Assembly: GCA_016866355.1 (NCBI GenBank)
Contig: VGMN01000002.1
Coordinates: forward strand, 1-64,000
Direction: 5' to 3'
Length of the DNA: 64,000 nucleotides
DNA from: Bacteroidota bacterium
GTDB lineage: Bacteria > Bacteroidota > Bacteroidia > Chitinophagales > Chitinophagaceae
A program made the translations under genes and the position numbers. The notes below the pieces were generated by a model, which saw only the letters and a list, made by a program, of their open reading frames with translations, had not been told where the DNA came from and made no database searches. This document shows, in pieces, positions 16,790-25,917 of this stretch (positions within the stretch are counted from its first letter, which is position 1; the number at the start of each line of letters is the position of its first letter).

Positions 16790-19700
16790 ATGAGAAAAGA
16801 AATACTCTTACTCGTTTCGCTAGTAACTTTCTGTTTTTCCACATTGATGGCACAACAGAATGTAACTGGTAAGGTTCTTGATGACAAAGGTGCACCTGTC
16901 GTAGGTGCCTCTGTAGTCCAAAAGAACAATCGAAAGAATGGTACCTCAACAGATGCCAGTGGTAGTTTTACCCTGAGTGTCCCAAATGGTGGTACGGTGC
17001 TCGTTATTTCAAGTGTTGGATTCGCTGCTTCTGAAGTAACTGCCTCCAATGCATCAAAAGTTACATTGGCTGCTTCTTCTGAAACTATTTCAGAGGTAGT
17101 GGTTACTTCCCTGGGTATCAAGCGTGAGAAAAAAGCGCTTGGTTATGCAGTTGCCTCTGTAGACAAAAAACAATTGGAGCTGCGCCCTGAAGGTGATCCC
17201 ATGCGTTTGTTACAAGGTAAGGCTCCTGGTGTTAATATCCTCAACAGTAGTGGTATCTCTGGTTCTGGCACTAACATCACTATTCGTGGTGTATCCACAA
17301 TCAGCGGTAACTCTCAACCACTATTCGTGGTGGATGGAGTTCCATTTGATGGTTCTACTAATGCACAAGGAGGCTTCTTGTACGGGAATCAAACCGGTAG
17401 CCGTTTCTTCGATATCGATCCCAACAATATTGAGAGCGTGAGCGTATTGAAAGGTTTGAGTGCAACTACTCAGTACGGTTCACTTGGTCGTAACGGGGTG
17501 GTATTGATCACCACTAAAAATGGAGCTGTCTCTCGTGGTCAGCGCAAAAAAACTGAAATCACGGTCAGTCAATCCGTTTTCACAAATGAGGTAGCAAATA
17601 TTCCTGTTTACACCGAGAAATATGGTAATGGATTTAACAATGCAGTAGGTAACTTCTTCAGTAATTGGTCTTCTATTGCCTTCACTAACCCCCCAATGCG
17701 CCTTCCACACCCTTATGATCGCCCCGCATTACGTGGTGCATTTCCTGAACTAGTAGGTGCTAAATATGACTACAAGTTTTATCCATCTATGGAAAACTTC
17801 TTCCGCACTGGATTAGTCTCTAACACTGGTATTAATATTAATGGTGGTGGTCCTGGTCTTGCAATGAATGCTAACTTCAGTACACTCACTGATAAAGGAT
17901 TTACTCCTGAGAATGATGTGGTTCGTCACACATTTGGCGTGGGTGGAAATGCAAAGTTGACAAACAACTTTACACTGACCTCTTCACTCAACTTCACTAC
18001 CACAAAATTTAAAACCCCACCTACTGCTAGTAGCACGGGTAGTGGATCTGACAATGGGGTCTCTGTTTTTGGAGACTTGATTTATACCCCAACATCCGTT
18101 GACTTAATGAATTGGCCGTACCAAAATCCCGCTGACGGGTCTTCTGTTTACTACCGTTCCGGTAATGATATTACCAATCCTCGTTGGACAATTGCCAACT
18201 CCCGTGTTAAGCAAAATACCAATCGCGCCTTTGGTAACGTACAACTGCGTTATGACTTAGGTAAGTCGCTCAACTTTACGTACAAGATTGGATTTGATAA
18301 TTATGGAGAAGAGCATATCCATGAGCATAATAAAGGGGCTGCTGAATTCCCGCTTGGATTCTATAGGACTACTTATGTCAACCGTGCAATTTGGGATCAC
18401 TCTATGTTAGCTAGCTACAACACACGTTTAACTGATGATATTACGTTGAATGTTGAAACGGGTGCCAATGCTTATATTAATAACTACAAGCAATTTGGCC
18501 AGTACAGTTCTCAGCAGTTGGTATTTGATCTTTTTGACCACTCTAACTTTATAACTCAAAATAAAACCGGCGACAGCGGTAACGACCTGGACTACAAAGT
18601 TGAACAAATGCTCTTAGGCGCGTTTGGATTTGCATCATTTGGCTACAAAGATTATCTCTATGTTAATTTAGGTGCTAGAAGTGACTGGTCATCAAAATTT
18701 GAGTCCGCTAACCGTAACAAGGTTTATCCGAATGTCACAGCGTCTTTTATTCCCTCCACTGCAATCGACGCTTTACGTAATAGTAAAGTGGTAAACTACT
18801 TGAAAATGCGTTTAGGTTACTCTACCAGTGCATCATTTGGAGATGCCTACCAAACCCGTGCAATCCTTGGCATACAAGCTAACCGTTTTGTTACCTCTGG
18901 TGGAACAATCGTTAATTCTAATACATTAGGTGGTCGTCGTCCAAACCCAATTCTTCGTCCTGAGTTGTCCAAAGAAACAGAACTTGGAGTTGAAGGCCGT
19001 TTATTCAACAACCGTGTAAACCTCGACCTTACTTTATATCGTCGTGTAAACCCAGATCAGATTTTGGATAAAGACCTGGATCCTGCTTCTGGATACACTG
19101 TACAAAGTATCAATGCCGCAACAGTTGAAAACAAGGGTATCGAATTGGGATTGGGATATACAATCATCCGGAATAAGAAGTTTAACTGGGATATCAATAC
19201 CAACTTCACGTTAAATCGTAATAAAGCTTATGATTTCCCAGATGAGATCCAACAAATTGGTCTTGCGGGTTATAGTGATCTTGGGTTGTTCGCTTTCCCG
19301 AATCAGCCATTAGGTATGATTTATGGATCTCGCGTTTTGCGTGATCCTAACAAAGGAAATCAGCCTGTGGTTGGTCCCGATGGAAACTACCTGGTTGATC
19401 CAACCCTCGGCGTGTTGGGTGATTCCAATCCTGACTTCCAGTTAACCGGTATCTCCAACCTCTCATACAAAGGTCTTTCTTTCCGTATGCAGTGGGATTA
19501 CTCACGCGGAGGAGACATGTTTGCGATGACACCTTTGATTCTTCTTTCTCGCGGAGTAACTAGAGATACTGAAGTTGACCGCCAACAGATGTGGGTAATC
19601 CCAGGTGTTAACCAAGCTGGTGAACCTAATAATGTGCAGATTGCAGTTTCTGATGTGTTTTTCAACAACCGTCTGGTTTCAGCAGATGAGTTTGGAGTTT

Positions 19701-19963
19701 GGGATGCTACAGTAATTCGCTTGCGTGAAGCATCACTTTCTTACTCAGTGCCTGAGAATTTGTTGAAGAAGTCTCCATTCGGAAGTGCATCCTTAACAGT
19801 ATCTGGTCAAAACCTATGGTACAAAGCCCCAAGCTTCCCGAAGTACACCAATTTCGATCCTGAAACATCAACGTTGGGTGTAAGTAGCTTTGCTCGTGGT
19901 TTTGAATTAATGACTGCTCCTTCTTCTCGCAGATTTGGAGCAAGTTTAAGATTAACCTTTTAA
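16790..19963 (+). CDS. SusC/RagA-family TonB-dependent outer-membrane transporter (locus C)
   Basis: A 1057-residue paralogue of the locus A transporter. The ATG at 16790 is preferred over the ORF-track TTG at 16784, giving signal peptide 'MRKEILLLVSLVTFCFSTLMAQ'. It has a regulatory-like domain (about 23-105), a plug (about 115-240, 'PLFVVDGVPF', 'GRNGVVLITTK') and a barrel ending 'FGASLRLTF'. Arg is mostly CGT and Asn mostly AAC, a more biased codon choice than in locus A, consistent with high expression (my reading, not a calculation). SusD-like_2 begins 11 bases after the stop. Confidence 0.95.
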   Translation: MRKEILLLVSLVTFCFSTLMAQQNVTGKVLDDKGAPVVGASVVQKNNRKNGTSTDASGSFTLSVPNGGTVLVISSVGFAASEVTASNASKVTLAASSETISEVVVTSLGIKREKKALGYAVASVDKKQLELRPEGDPMRLLQGKAPGVNILNSSGISGSGTNITIRGVSTISGNSQPLFVVDGVPFDGSTNAQGGFLYGNQTGSRFFDIDPNNIESVSVLKGLSATTQYGSLGRNGVVLITTKNGAVSRGQRKKTEITVSQSVFTNEVANIPVYTEKYGNGFNNAVGNFFSNWSSIAFTNPPMRLPHPYDRPALRGAFPELVGAKYDYKFYPSMENFFRTGLVSNTGININGGGPGLAMNANFSTLTDKGFTPENDVVRHTFGVGGNAKLTNNFTLTSSLNFTTTKFKTPPTASSTGSGSDNGVSVFGDLIYTPTSVDLMNWPYQNPADGSSVYYRSGNDITNPRWTIANSRVKQNTNRAFGNVQLRYDLGKSLNFTYKIGFDNYGEEHIHEHNKGAAEFPLGFYRTTYVNRAIWDHSMLASYNTRLTDDITLNVETGANAYINNYKQFGQYSSQQLVFDLFDHSNFITQNKTGDSGNDLDYKVEQMLLGAFGFASFGYKDYLYVNLGARSDWSSKFESANRNKVYPNVTASFIPSTAIDALRNSKVVNYLKMRLGYSTSASFGDAYQTRAILGIQANRFVTSGGTIVNSNTLGGRRPNPILRPELSKETELGVEGRLFNNRVNLDLTLYRRVNPDQILDKDLDPASGYTVQSINAATVENKGIELGLGYTIIRNKKFNWDINTNFTLNRNKAYDFPDEIQQIGLAGYSDLGLFAFPNQPLGMIYGSRVLRDPNKGNQPVVGPDGNYLVDPTLGVLGDSNPDFQLTGISNLSYKGLSFRMQWDYSRGGDMFAMTPLILLSRGVTRDTEVDRQQMWVIPGVNQAGEPNNVQIAVSDVFFNNRLVSADEFGVWDATVIRLREASLSYSVPENLLKKSPFGSASLTVSGQNLWYKAPSFPKYTNFDPETSTLGVSSFARGFELMTAPSSRRFGASLRLTF

Positions 19964-19974
19964 AATCCGCAACC

Positions 19975-21681
19975 ATGTATAGAAATAAAGTAATTATTGT
20001 AGCTGTTGCAGCATTGTTTCTAACACTTTCATCCTGCAAGAAAAGATTGGATGATATGTTGGCCAACCCCAACGTTCCTACGTTGGATAAGGCTGATACA
20101 GATCTTTACCTCAATGCAGCGCAATTGAGCTTCAGTGGTGTTTTTAGCTCACTTTCAGACCGTGGCATGGAAATGTCAAGGCTTTGGAACATGGGAGGTA
20201 GTATATACCTAAATGCTTATCGTCCAGAGACATTCAATGGGGTGTGGGGAAGTGCCTACCGTGATGTCTTGACGCAGATTAATGCAATGGAGCCCTTGGC
20301 CCGTGCCCAAAATCGTTTTTTCCACCTTGGAATTGGTCAGGTTTTGAAGGCCTACACCGGAATGGCATTGGTTGACTTTTTTGGTGATGTTCCTTGGTTT
20401 GAGGCTGCTAACCCTTCTAACTCGGTAATCAACCCTAAAATTGATAAGGGACAAGATGTTTATGCAAACTGTTTGGTTTTATTGGACTCTGCTCTAGGAA
20501 ACTTTGCAAAAAATGCTGCTTCAAGTCCAACTAATGACCTCTATTATGGAGGTAACAAAACACGTTGGATCACGTTGGCAAAAACGTTGAAGTTAAAAGC
20601 GTTTATGACCACACGCTTAGTAGATGCGAGCGCGGGTTCAAAGATTGCTGCTATCGTAACTGCCGGAGATATTATTGATACTGAAGCTGAAGATTTTGTT
20701 TTTCGTTTTGGAACTCAGTTAGAAAACCCAAATTCTCGTCATCCAAAATACAACTCTTGTTACCGTGCTGCAGGTGGTGTTGGAATATATATTTCAAATT
20801 ACTTGGCATGGGAAATGGTAGCTGAAAAAGGTTTAGTTGATCCTAGAACCCGTTATTATTTCCGTCGTCAAATTACTGCTAGAAATGGACAAACTTCCTC
20901 AGGCCAGTTTATCCTTCCTGCCACTGCCTTGAGTTGTCAGGGACAGTTAAGTCCCGGCCACTATCCTACGAATATGGCCTTCTGCATGGCAGGCGACGGT
21001 TATTTTGGACGTGACCACGGTGATCCCTCCGGAATTCCTCCAGATGGACAACACCGTACAGCCTGGGGTATTTATCCTGCAGGTGGTGATTTTGATGCAT
21101 TAGCTGTCAATACGGGGGCGGCCTCTAGTGTACAAGCTAGCATTGTGACCTTAACGGGTACTCCTGGTGCGCGCGGTTCCGGTATACATCCTATTTGGCT
21201 GTCCTCTTACACTCATTTCCTTCTTGCTGAGGCACAACTTGCTTTAGGTGGAACCGCTGCTGTTGCTCGCACATTATTAGATGCTGGTGTACGTCAGTCA
21301 ATTACCAAGGTCTTAAATTTCCCCGGTACAATGACTGTAACGCCTAATCCCATATATGTTCCTTCAACTACAGAAGTTACTCAATACGTAAATACTGTCT
21401 TAGGCGCTTTTGATGCTGCTTCAACAAATACAGCTAAATTGAATGTGGTGATGAAAGAGTATCATATCGCCTCGTTTGGTAATGGTATCGAACCTTATAA
21501 TAATTACCGTCGTACAGGTATGCCAACCAATATGCAGCCTATGCTAAACCCACAGCCAGGTCCATTTATTCGTAGTGTATGGTATCCAACAGATCACGTT
21601 ACATTAAACCTTAATGCAAAGCAAAAAACCGATAATACCGTAAAAGTTTTCTGGGATAACGGATCAGCTACTTGTTTCTAA
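19975..21681 (+). CDS. SusD/RagB-family nutrient-binding lipoprotein (SusD-like_2 type, locus C)
   Basis: A 568-residue lipoprotein with lipobox LSSC (Cys21). It matches the locus A SusD across the whole length: 'LANPNVPTLDKAD' near the start, 'VDFFGDVPWFEAANPSN', 'DFVFRFGTQLENPNSRHPKY', 'GYFGRDHGDPSGIPPDGQ' and 'NAKQKTDNTVKVFWDN'. It is the substrate-binding partner of the SusC 11 bases upstream. The conserved Gly/Asp/Pro-rich 'GRDH...GIPPDG' loop in both paralogues is a candidate ligand or lid contact (inference). Confidence 0.93.
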   Translation: MYRNKVIIVAVAALFLTLSSCKKRLDDMLANPNVPTLDKADTDLYLNAAQLSFSGVFSSLSDRGMEMSRLWNMGGSIYLNAYRPETFNGVWGSAYRDVLTQINAMEPLARAQNRFFHLGIGQVLKAYTGMALVDFFGDVPWFEAANPSNSVINPKIDKGQDVYANCLVLLDSALGNFAKNAASSPTNDLYYGGNKTRWITLAKTLKLKAFMTTRLVDASAGSKIAAIVTAGDIIDTEAEDFVFRFGTQLENPNSRHPKYNSCYRAAGGVGIYISNYLAWEMVAEKGLVDPRTRYYFRRQITARNGQTSSGQFILPATALSCQGQLSPGHYPTNMAFCMAGDGYFGRDHGDPSGIPPDGQHRTAWGIYPAGGDFDALAVNTGAASSVQASIVTLTGTPGARGSGIHPIWLSSYTHFLLAEAQLALGGTAAVARTLLDAGVRQSITKVLNFPGTMTVTPNPIYVPSTTEVTQYVNTVLGAFDAASTNTAKLNVVMKEYHIASFGNGIEPYNNYRRTGMPTNMQPMLNPQPGPFIRSVWYPTDHVTLNLNAKQKTDNTVKVFWDNGSATCF

Positions 21682-21700
21682 AACGTTAAAAATTATTCAA

Positions 21701-22684
21701 ATGAAATCTAAAATTTTCGTACTCGCTTCTGCCCTTCTAGCCCTTATTTGGTTATCAGGCTGTACCGAGAAAACTGAAAATGACTTCGACCGTTTTATGG
21801 CGGGGTTGTATACAGGTTCATATCTCAAGGGTAAAGCTACTTTTGACCCAGGTACAAACACTTGGACTGACCAAAGCGTTTTAGCAAATACGTTGGATGC
21901 TGGTAATCTTGCTAATGCTCGGGTGGGTGTTCGTGTTCGCTCTTGGGGTAATGATCCTGTAGCTACTGCAAATATTTATGTAGTAAAAAATACAAATGCA
22001 AACCAAACAGCATGGCGCTTTATAAAGAAGTATACCATCGCCGATGGAGACACTAGTTACTTTGATATTTATGTAACTGCACAAGAAATTGCAACTGCCT
22101 TGGGTTTACAAATGAACGTAAACACCGGAAACTTTGCCCCTGGAAGTATTTTCACTTGCTATGTTGAGGCTGTCACAAAATCAGGGAAAAAATACACAGT
22201 CAACAACTCCAACTTCTCTGGAAGTGGGGCTAACTTTTACTACTCAATTTTCTCTTTCCGTGCCAGCGTAGTATGTCCATTTGATCCCACTAAAATGCCG
22301 GGTAACTATGTGGTAGTAACAGATGGGTGGGAAGACTGGTCTCCAGGAGATATAATTCCATCCCCAATTACAGCCACTACTGCTACTTCAATTTCTACTT
22401 TTGGAATTTATCCCAACATGGCATATCCCGGCGCTAATAGCCCTCAAACTTGGACAATTAACGTTAATGCCAGCACTGGTGTGGCTACTGTAACCAATCA
22501 GTACTACGGAAAGTACAGCACCAGTCCAAGTGCTACGCTGTATGCAGTATCAACAGCTGGAACGGGAAACTTCATTTTTTCCTGTACAACCCCAGTTGTA
22601 ATGACAATGTTGTTGAACCACCACGTATTTGGTGCACCAACAGTTTCTGCAGGTCAATACCAGTTGACATTACGTAAGCAATAA
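21701..22684 (+). CDS. Lipoprotein, third gene of uptake locus C (two-domain form)
   Basis: A 327-residue lipoprotein with lipobox LSGC (Cys21) and an acidic/polar tail after the Cys ('TEKTENDFD') of the kind that can direct Bacteroidota lipoproteins to the surface. Residues about 30-190 match the whole short lipoprotein of locus A. Residues from 'CPFDPTKMPGNYVVVTDGW' onwards form an extra beta-rich domain containing 'DGWEDWSPGDII' and ending in a 'GQYQLTLRK' strand. The family is not known to me. Place in the operon suggests an accessory, surface-exposed binding component. A terminator follows 19 bases later. Confidence 0.82.
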   Translation: MKSKIFVLASALLALIWLSGCTEKTENDFDRFMAGLYTGSYLKGKATFDPGTNTWTDQSVLANTLDAGNLANARVGVRVRSWGNDPVATANIYVVKNTNANQTAWRFIKKYTIADGDTSYFDIYVTAQEIATALGLQMNVNTGNFAPGSIFTCYVEAVTKSGKKYTVNNSNFSGSGANFYYSIFSFRASVVCPFDPTKMPGNYVVVTDGWEDWSPGDIIPSPITATTATSISTFGIYPNMAYPGANSPQTWTINVNASTGVATVTNQYYGKYSTSPSATLYAVSTAGTGNFIFSCTTPVVMTMLLNHHVFGAPTVSAGQYQLTLRKQ

Positions 22685-22703
22685 ATAGGAATAATCATAT
22701 TTT

Positions 22704-22733
22704 AAAAAGCCTCCAATTCGGAGGCTTTTTTTT
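22704..22733. terminator. Bidirectional intrinsic terminator between locus C and the DUF1573 gene
   Basis: The 11-bp stem AAAAAGCCTCC / GGAGGCTTTTT with loop AATTC is followed by further T residues. It lies between two convergent genes and its A and T flanks can serve both. Confidence 0.92.
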
Positions 22734-22741
22734 GTGCTTTA

Positions 22742-23155
22742 TTATCCTTTAGCGGGAAATTTCTGTAGGTATTCTTTTTTGCTTAACACTTGCCCTTTGA
22801 CTCGGAGCACATAAATATTATCGCTCTCTTTTAATTTTATATAAACCTCCTTGAGAAAAACTTCTTCTGCCCCCGCGTTATAGGTGACAGTTAGTTTTGC
22901 TTGTTGTCCAGGACCAATTGTATTACGGCTAATTTTTGGTGTAGTACATCCACATCCCGCCCACGTTTTGTCCACTGTTATGCTTTTCTTACTAGAATTA
23001 GTGATGGTAAAAGAACAGGAGGCGGGTACCCCCAATTGTAAAACCCCAAAATTATGTACGCCTTTGTTAAAACGAATTATGTTCGTTTCAGCAGTTGGCG
23101 CCTGGGACCAGGCAACAACACTAATGGGTATTAAAAACGCTGCTAATGGCTTCAT
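22742..23155 (-). CDS. DUF1573-family exported protein (first copy)
   Basis: A 137-residue protein with a signal peptide (to about residue 19) and one Ig-like DUF1573 domain: 'VHNFGVLQLGVPASCSFTITN', then 'WAGCGCTTPK' with the family's Cys-Gly-Cys, then 'GQQAKLTVTYNAG'. Such domains are small periplasmic beta-sandwiches, widespread in Bacteroidota and without a firmly known role. It lies 8 bases after the aminotransferase gene, so it is probably co-transcribed with it. A second copy, about as long, sits at 25918-26352. Confidence 0.9.
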   Translation of the reverse strand: MKPLAAFLIPISVVAWSQAPTAETNIIRFNKGVHNFGVLQLGVPASCSFTITNSSKKSITVDKTWAGCGCTTPKISRNTIGPGQQAKLTVTYNAGAEEVFLKEVYIKLKESDNIYVLRVKGQVLSKKEYLQKFPAKG

Positions 23156-23163
23156 GAATGATT

Positions 23164-24360
23164 TTAATGTGTTCTTCCAGGGTATTCTTGCAAAGCACTA
23201 GCTAAGCAATCCATGGCAGCAGCAATAGATGCTAGGTTTAATACATATGCCAGACGAACCTCTTGTTTTCCCAGCCCTGCCGTGCCATAAAAGCCGGTGG
23301 CAGGAGCTAACATCAAGGTTTGTCCATTAAAGGAGAAAGATTCTAACAACCATTGACAAAATTTATCACTGTCATCAATTGGCAGTCTAGCAATGGCGTA
23401 AAAAGCTCCTCCGGGATTAGGACAAAATACCCCGGGCATTTGATTTAATCGTGTTACTAGTAAATCACGGCGTGCTTGATATTCAGCTTTAGGGCCGTCA
23501 AAAAAATTAGCAGGGAGATCAACGGCGGCCTCTCCTAGAATTTGGGCCAATCCAGGGGGGCTTAAGCGGGCCTGTGCAAATTTCATTGCCGTGTTGTACA
23601 CCTCTTTATTACGCGTTACAAAAGCTCCGATGCGAGCGCCACAGGCACTATATCTCTTAGATATAGTATCCATCATCACAACCTGCTTGTCCAGCCCTTT
23701 AAGTGAAAGCGCGCTCATGGCAGAACCCGTGTAAGAAAATTCTCTATACGCTTCGTCACTAAATAAATACAGATCATGTTTTTTACAAAGCTCTCCCAAT
23801 GCCTCCATTTCCTGCTTGCTATAGAGGTAACCCGTGGGATTATTAGGGTTACAAATAAGTATTGCTTTGGATTTAGCGGTTAATACTTTTTCAAAAGATT
23901 CAATGGGTGGTAATGCAAACCCGTTTTCAATGGAGGAGGTAATAGGGACTATTTTCACACCCGCTGCACAGGCAAATCCATTGTAATTAGCATAAAAGGG
24001 TTCTGGTACAATTACCTCGTCACCAGGATTTAAACATGCAAAAAATCCAAATTGAATAGCTTCGCTTCCACCGGCGGTAATCATAATGTCCTTCTGTGAA
24101 AGTGAAATACCTGCTGTTGCATAGTAATCCACTAATTTTCTCCGGTAGCTTTCATTGCCTGCACTATGGCTATATTCCAATACTGGGATGTTTGCCTTTT
24201 TCACGGCATCAAGAATGGCAGCGGGTGTTTCAATATCAGGTTGTCCAATATTCAGGTGATAGACTTTGATCCCTTTCTTTTTAGCAGCTTCTGCAAAAGG
24301 GACTAATTTTCTAATAGGAGAGGGCGGCATCTGCTGGCCTCGGGTGGAGATAGCTGGCAT
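23164..24360 (-). CDS. Pyridoxal-phosphate aminotransferase, class I/II
   Basis: A 398-residue fold-type I aminotransferase. Visible: 'YHLNIGQPDIETP' (substrate and N-terminal region), 'TAGGSEAIQF' (cofactor phosphate region), 'NPNNPTG' (171-177, Asn contacting the ring), 'SDEAYREF' (Asp202, Tyr205) and 'DTISKRYSACGARIG' with Lys235 as the Schiff-base lysine. It fits the aspartate/aromatic aminotransferase subgroup; the exact substrate is not readable. The ATG is four bases after a perfect -7 box (TACCTTTG), so the message is probably leaderless. The promoter is divergent from that of the T9SS cargo gene. Confidence 0.93.
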   Translation of the reverse strand: MPAISTRGQQMPPSPIRKLVPFAEAAKKKGIKVYHLNIGQPDIETPAAILDAVKKANIPVLEYSHSAGNESYRRKLVDYYATAGISLSQKDIMITAGGSEAIQFGFFACLNPGDEVIVPEPFYANYNGFACAAGVKIVPITSSIENGFALPPIESFEKVLTAKSKAILICNPNNPTGYLYSKQEMEALGELCKKHDLYLFSDEAYREFSYTGSAMSALSLKGLDKQVVMMDTISKRYSACGARIGAFVTRNKEVYNTAMKFAQARLSPPGLAQILGEAAVDLPANFFDGPKAEYQARRDLLVTRLNQMPGVFCPNPGGAFYAIARLPIDDSDKFCQWLLESFSFNGQTLMLAPATGFYGTAGLGKQEVRLAYVLNLASIAAAMDCLASALQEYPGRTH

Positions 24361-24364
24361 CTTA

Positions 24365-24372
24365 CAAAGGTA
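24365..24372 (-). promoter_or_regulatory. -7 box TACCTTTG of the aminotransferase gene
   Basis: A perfect TAnnTTTG match on the minus strand, four bases before the ATG. The box sits inside a small dyad, CTTAC-AAAG-GTAAG (24361-24374), which could be an operator. No clear TTG at -33 is seen. Confidence 0.55.
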
Positions 24373-24397
24373 AGTACAGCTGTTATTTTTATTGAAT

Positions 24398-24405
24398 TAC
24401 ATTTG
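24398..24405 (+). promoter_or_regulatory. -7 box TACATTTG of the T9SS cargo gene
   Basis: A perfect TAnnTTTG match whose last three bases are the TTG the ORF track uses as start codon. A promoter here places transcription start at about the GTG at 24409, which therefore becomes the likely start of a leaderless message. Confidence 0.5.
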
Positions 24406-24408
24406 TGC

Positions 24409-25857
24409 GTGTTTTCAAAGCGCCTCCCTCATTATATTTTAATGCTTGTCCTGTTTTTTTATGCAGGACTTCAACAGCCTAAATTGCTTGCTCAGTTATG
24501 TACGGGTAGTTTGGGTGACCCAGTTTTAAAAATTGATTTTGGAACGGGGGCTGCTAATTACTCTTTTACAGCACCAGGCTATCGGTTAACAACTGGTGCC
24601 TGCCCCAATGATGGCGAATACAGTATTACAACTTTTCAGTCTAATTGTGGCCGTCAGTGGCATTCCGTTTCAGCAGATCATACGGGTGGCGGTGCATTTA
24701 TGATGGTGAATGCATCCAATACGCCCGGCGATTTTTTCCTACAAACAGTGACTAATCTTTGCCCGAATACTACGTATGAATTTTCAGCATGGGTGTTGAA
24801 TATCATAAATAATCCAGCATTGATAAAGCCAAATCTTACGTTCAGGGTGGAGTCAACTGCTGGAGCCATTTTAAATCAATACTCAACAGGAGATATCGGG
24901 GTGTTTTCTCAACCCACCTGGGAGCCGTTTGGATTTTATTTTACTACGGGTGCAGGAACTAATACAGTGGTTTTACGAATTACCAATAATGCACCTGGTG
25001 GAAATGGAAATGACTTGGCATTGGACGATATTCAATTCAGGCCTTGCGGGCCTACTTTACGTACTACCGCTCCCTCAGGATTGGATACTTTTCGTTTGTG
25101 TGAATATGATCAGTTGCCAGTGCTTTATCAAGGAAATCTTTCCCCAGGGTTTACCAGCCCTGCTTATCAATGGCAAGTAAGCACGGATACGGCACGAACA
25201 TGGACTGATATACCGAGTGCTACTGCTTTACAATATGTGCGAACTCCAACTACTACTGGCTATTTTCTATATCGGTTGACTGTTGCTGAGTCTGGATCAT
25301 TAGGCATTTCCAGTTGCAGAATTGTATCGAATATATTGCTGGCTGAAATTTATCCAAAGCCAGTGGTTTATGCAGGACCTGATCGCACCAAGTTTGCGGG
25401 CCGTCCCGTTCAATTATTAGGTTCTTCTGATGGCCCAGTTAGTAATTTATTTAATTGGAATCCGCCGCTATATTTAAGTGATGTAACAACGGCTATGCCG
25501 CTTGCGGATCCACCTCAAGCACAATCATATACTTTAACCGTGACTACCAACAAAGGGTGTATTGGCCGTGACTCCGTTTTAGTGAATGTGGTTGATAAGT
25601 TATATATCCCCACGGCATTTACGCCCAATGGAGATGGCAAAAATGATCGTTGGCAGATTCCTAATTTGGATTTGGCAGATGGAGCAACGGTGCAAGTATT
25701 TGATAGGGCAGGGCAGCTTGTATTTTCTACTGGCAATAGCATTACATCTTGGGATGGTAATTTCCAGGGAGCCCCCTTGCCAACTGGCGTCTATCTCTAT
25801 TTGATTCGTTTTCGAGACGGTTATCTTATGAAAGGAAAATTAACGCTAATACGATAA
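24409..25857 (+). CDS. T9SS type B cargo: secreted protein with gliding-motility-type C-terminal domain
   Basis: About 482 residues. I choose GTG 24409 because the track's TTG lies inside the -7 box; ATG 24442 is the alternative. The signal peptide ends near 'KLLAQLC'. Residues about 35-210 form a beta-rich, jelly-roll-like domain ('DPVLKIDFGTG', 'NTTYEFSAWVLN', 'DLALDDIQF'). An Ig/PKD-like middle (about 225-390) follows. The last 85 residues are the CHU_C/type B sorting domain, with 'IPTAFTPNGDGKNDRW' and 'LPTGVYLYLIRF'. T9SS uses this domain to export proteins to the surface or medium. A role in adhesion or matrix binding is plausible; no enzyme motif is seen. Confidence 0.9.
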   Translation: MFSKRLPHYILMLVLFFYAGLQQPKLLAQLCTGSLGDPVLKIDFGTGAANYSFTAPGYRLTTGACPNDGEYSITTFQSNCGRQWHSVSADHTGGGAFMMVNASNTPGDFFLQTVTNLCPNTTYEFSAWVLNIINNPALIKPNLTFRVESTAGAILNQYSTGDIGVFSQPTWEPFGFYFTTGAGTNTVVLRITNNAPGGNGNDLALDDIQFRPCGPTLRTTAPSGLDTFRLCEYDQLPVLYQGNLSPGFTSPAYQWQVSTDTARTWTDIPSATALQYVRTPTTTGYFLYRLTVAESGSLGISSCRIVSNILLAEIYPKPVVYAGPDRTKFAGRPVQLLGSSDGPVSNLFNWNPPLYLSDVTTAMPLADPPQAQSYTLTVTTNKGCIGRDSVLVNVVDKLYIPTAFTPNGDGKNDRWQIPNLDLADGATVQVFDRAGQLVFSTGNSITSWDGNFQGAPLPTGVYLYLIRFRDGYLMKGKLTLIR

Positions 25858-25869
25858 CAGTACAATAAA

Positions 25870-25895
25870 AAACCCTCTGTGGTTGCAGAGGGTTT
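25870..25895. terminator. Bidirectional terminator between T9SS cargo and DUF1573 genes
   Basis: The stem AAACCCTCTG / CAGAGGGTTT with a six-base loop sits between convergent genes, with A-rich and T-containing flanks on either side. Confidence 0.85.
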
Positions 25896-25917
25896 ATAAT
25901 AAAAACGGATGGTGTGA

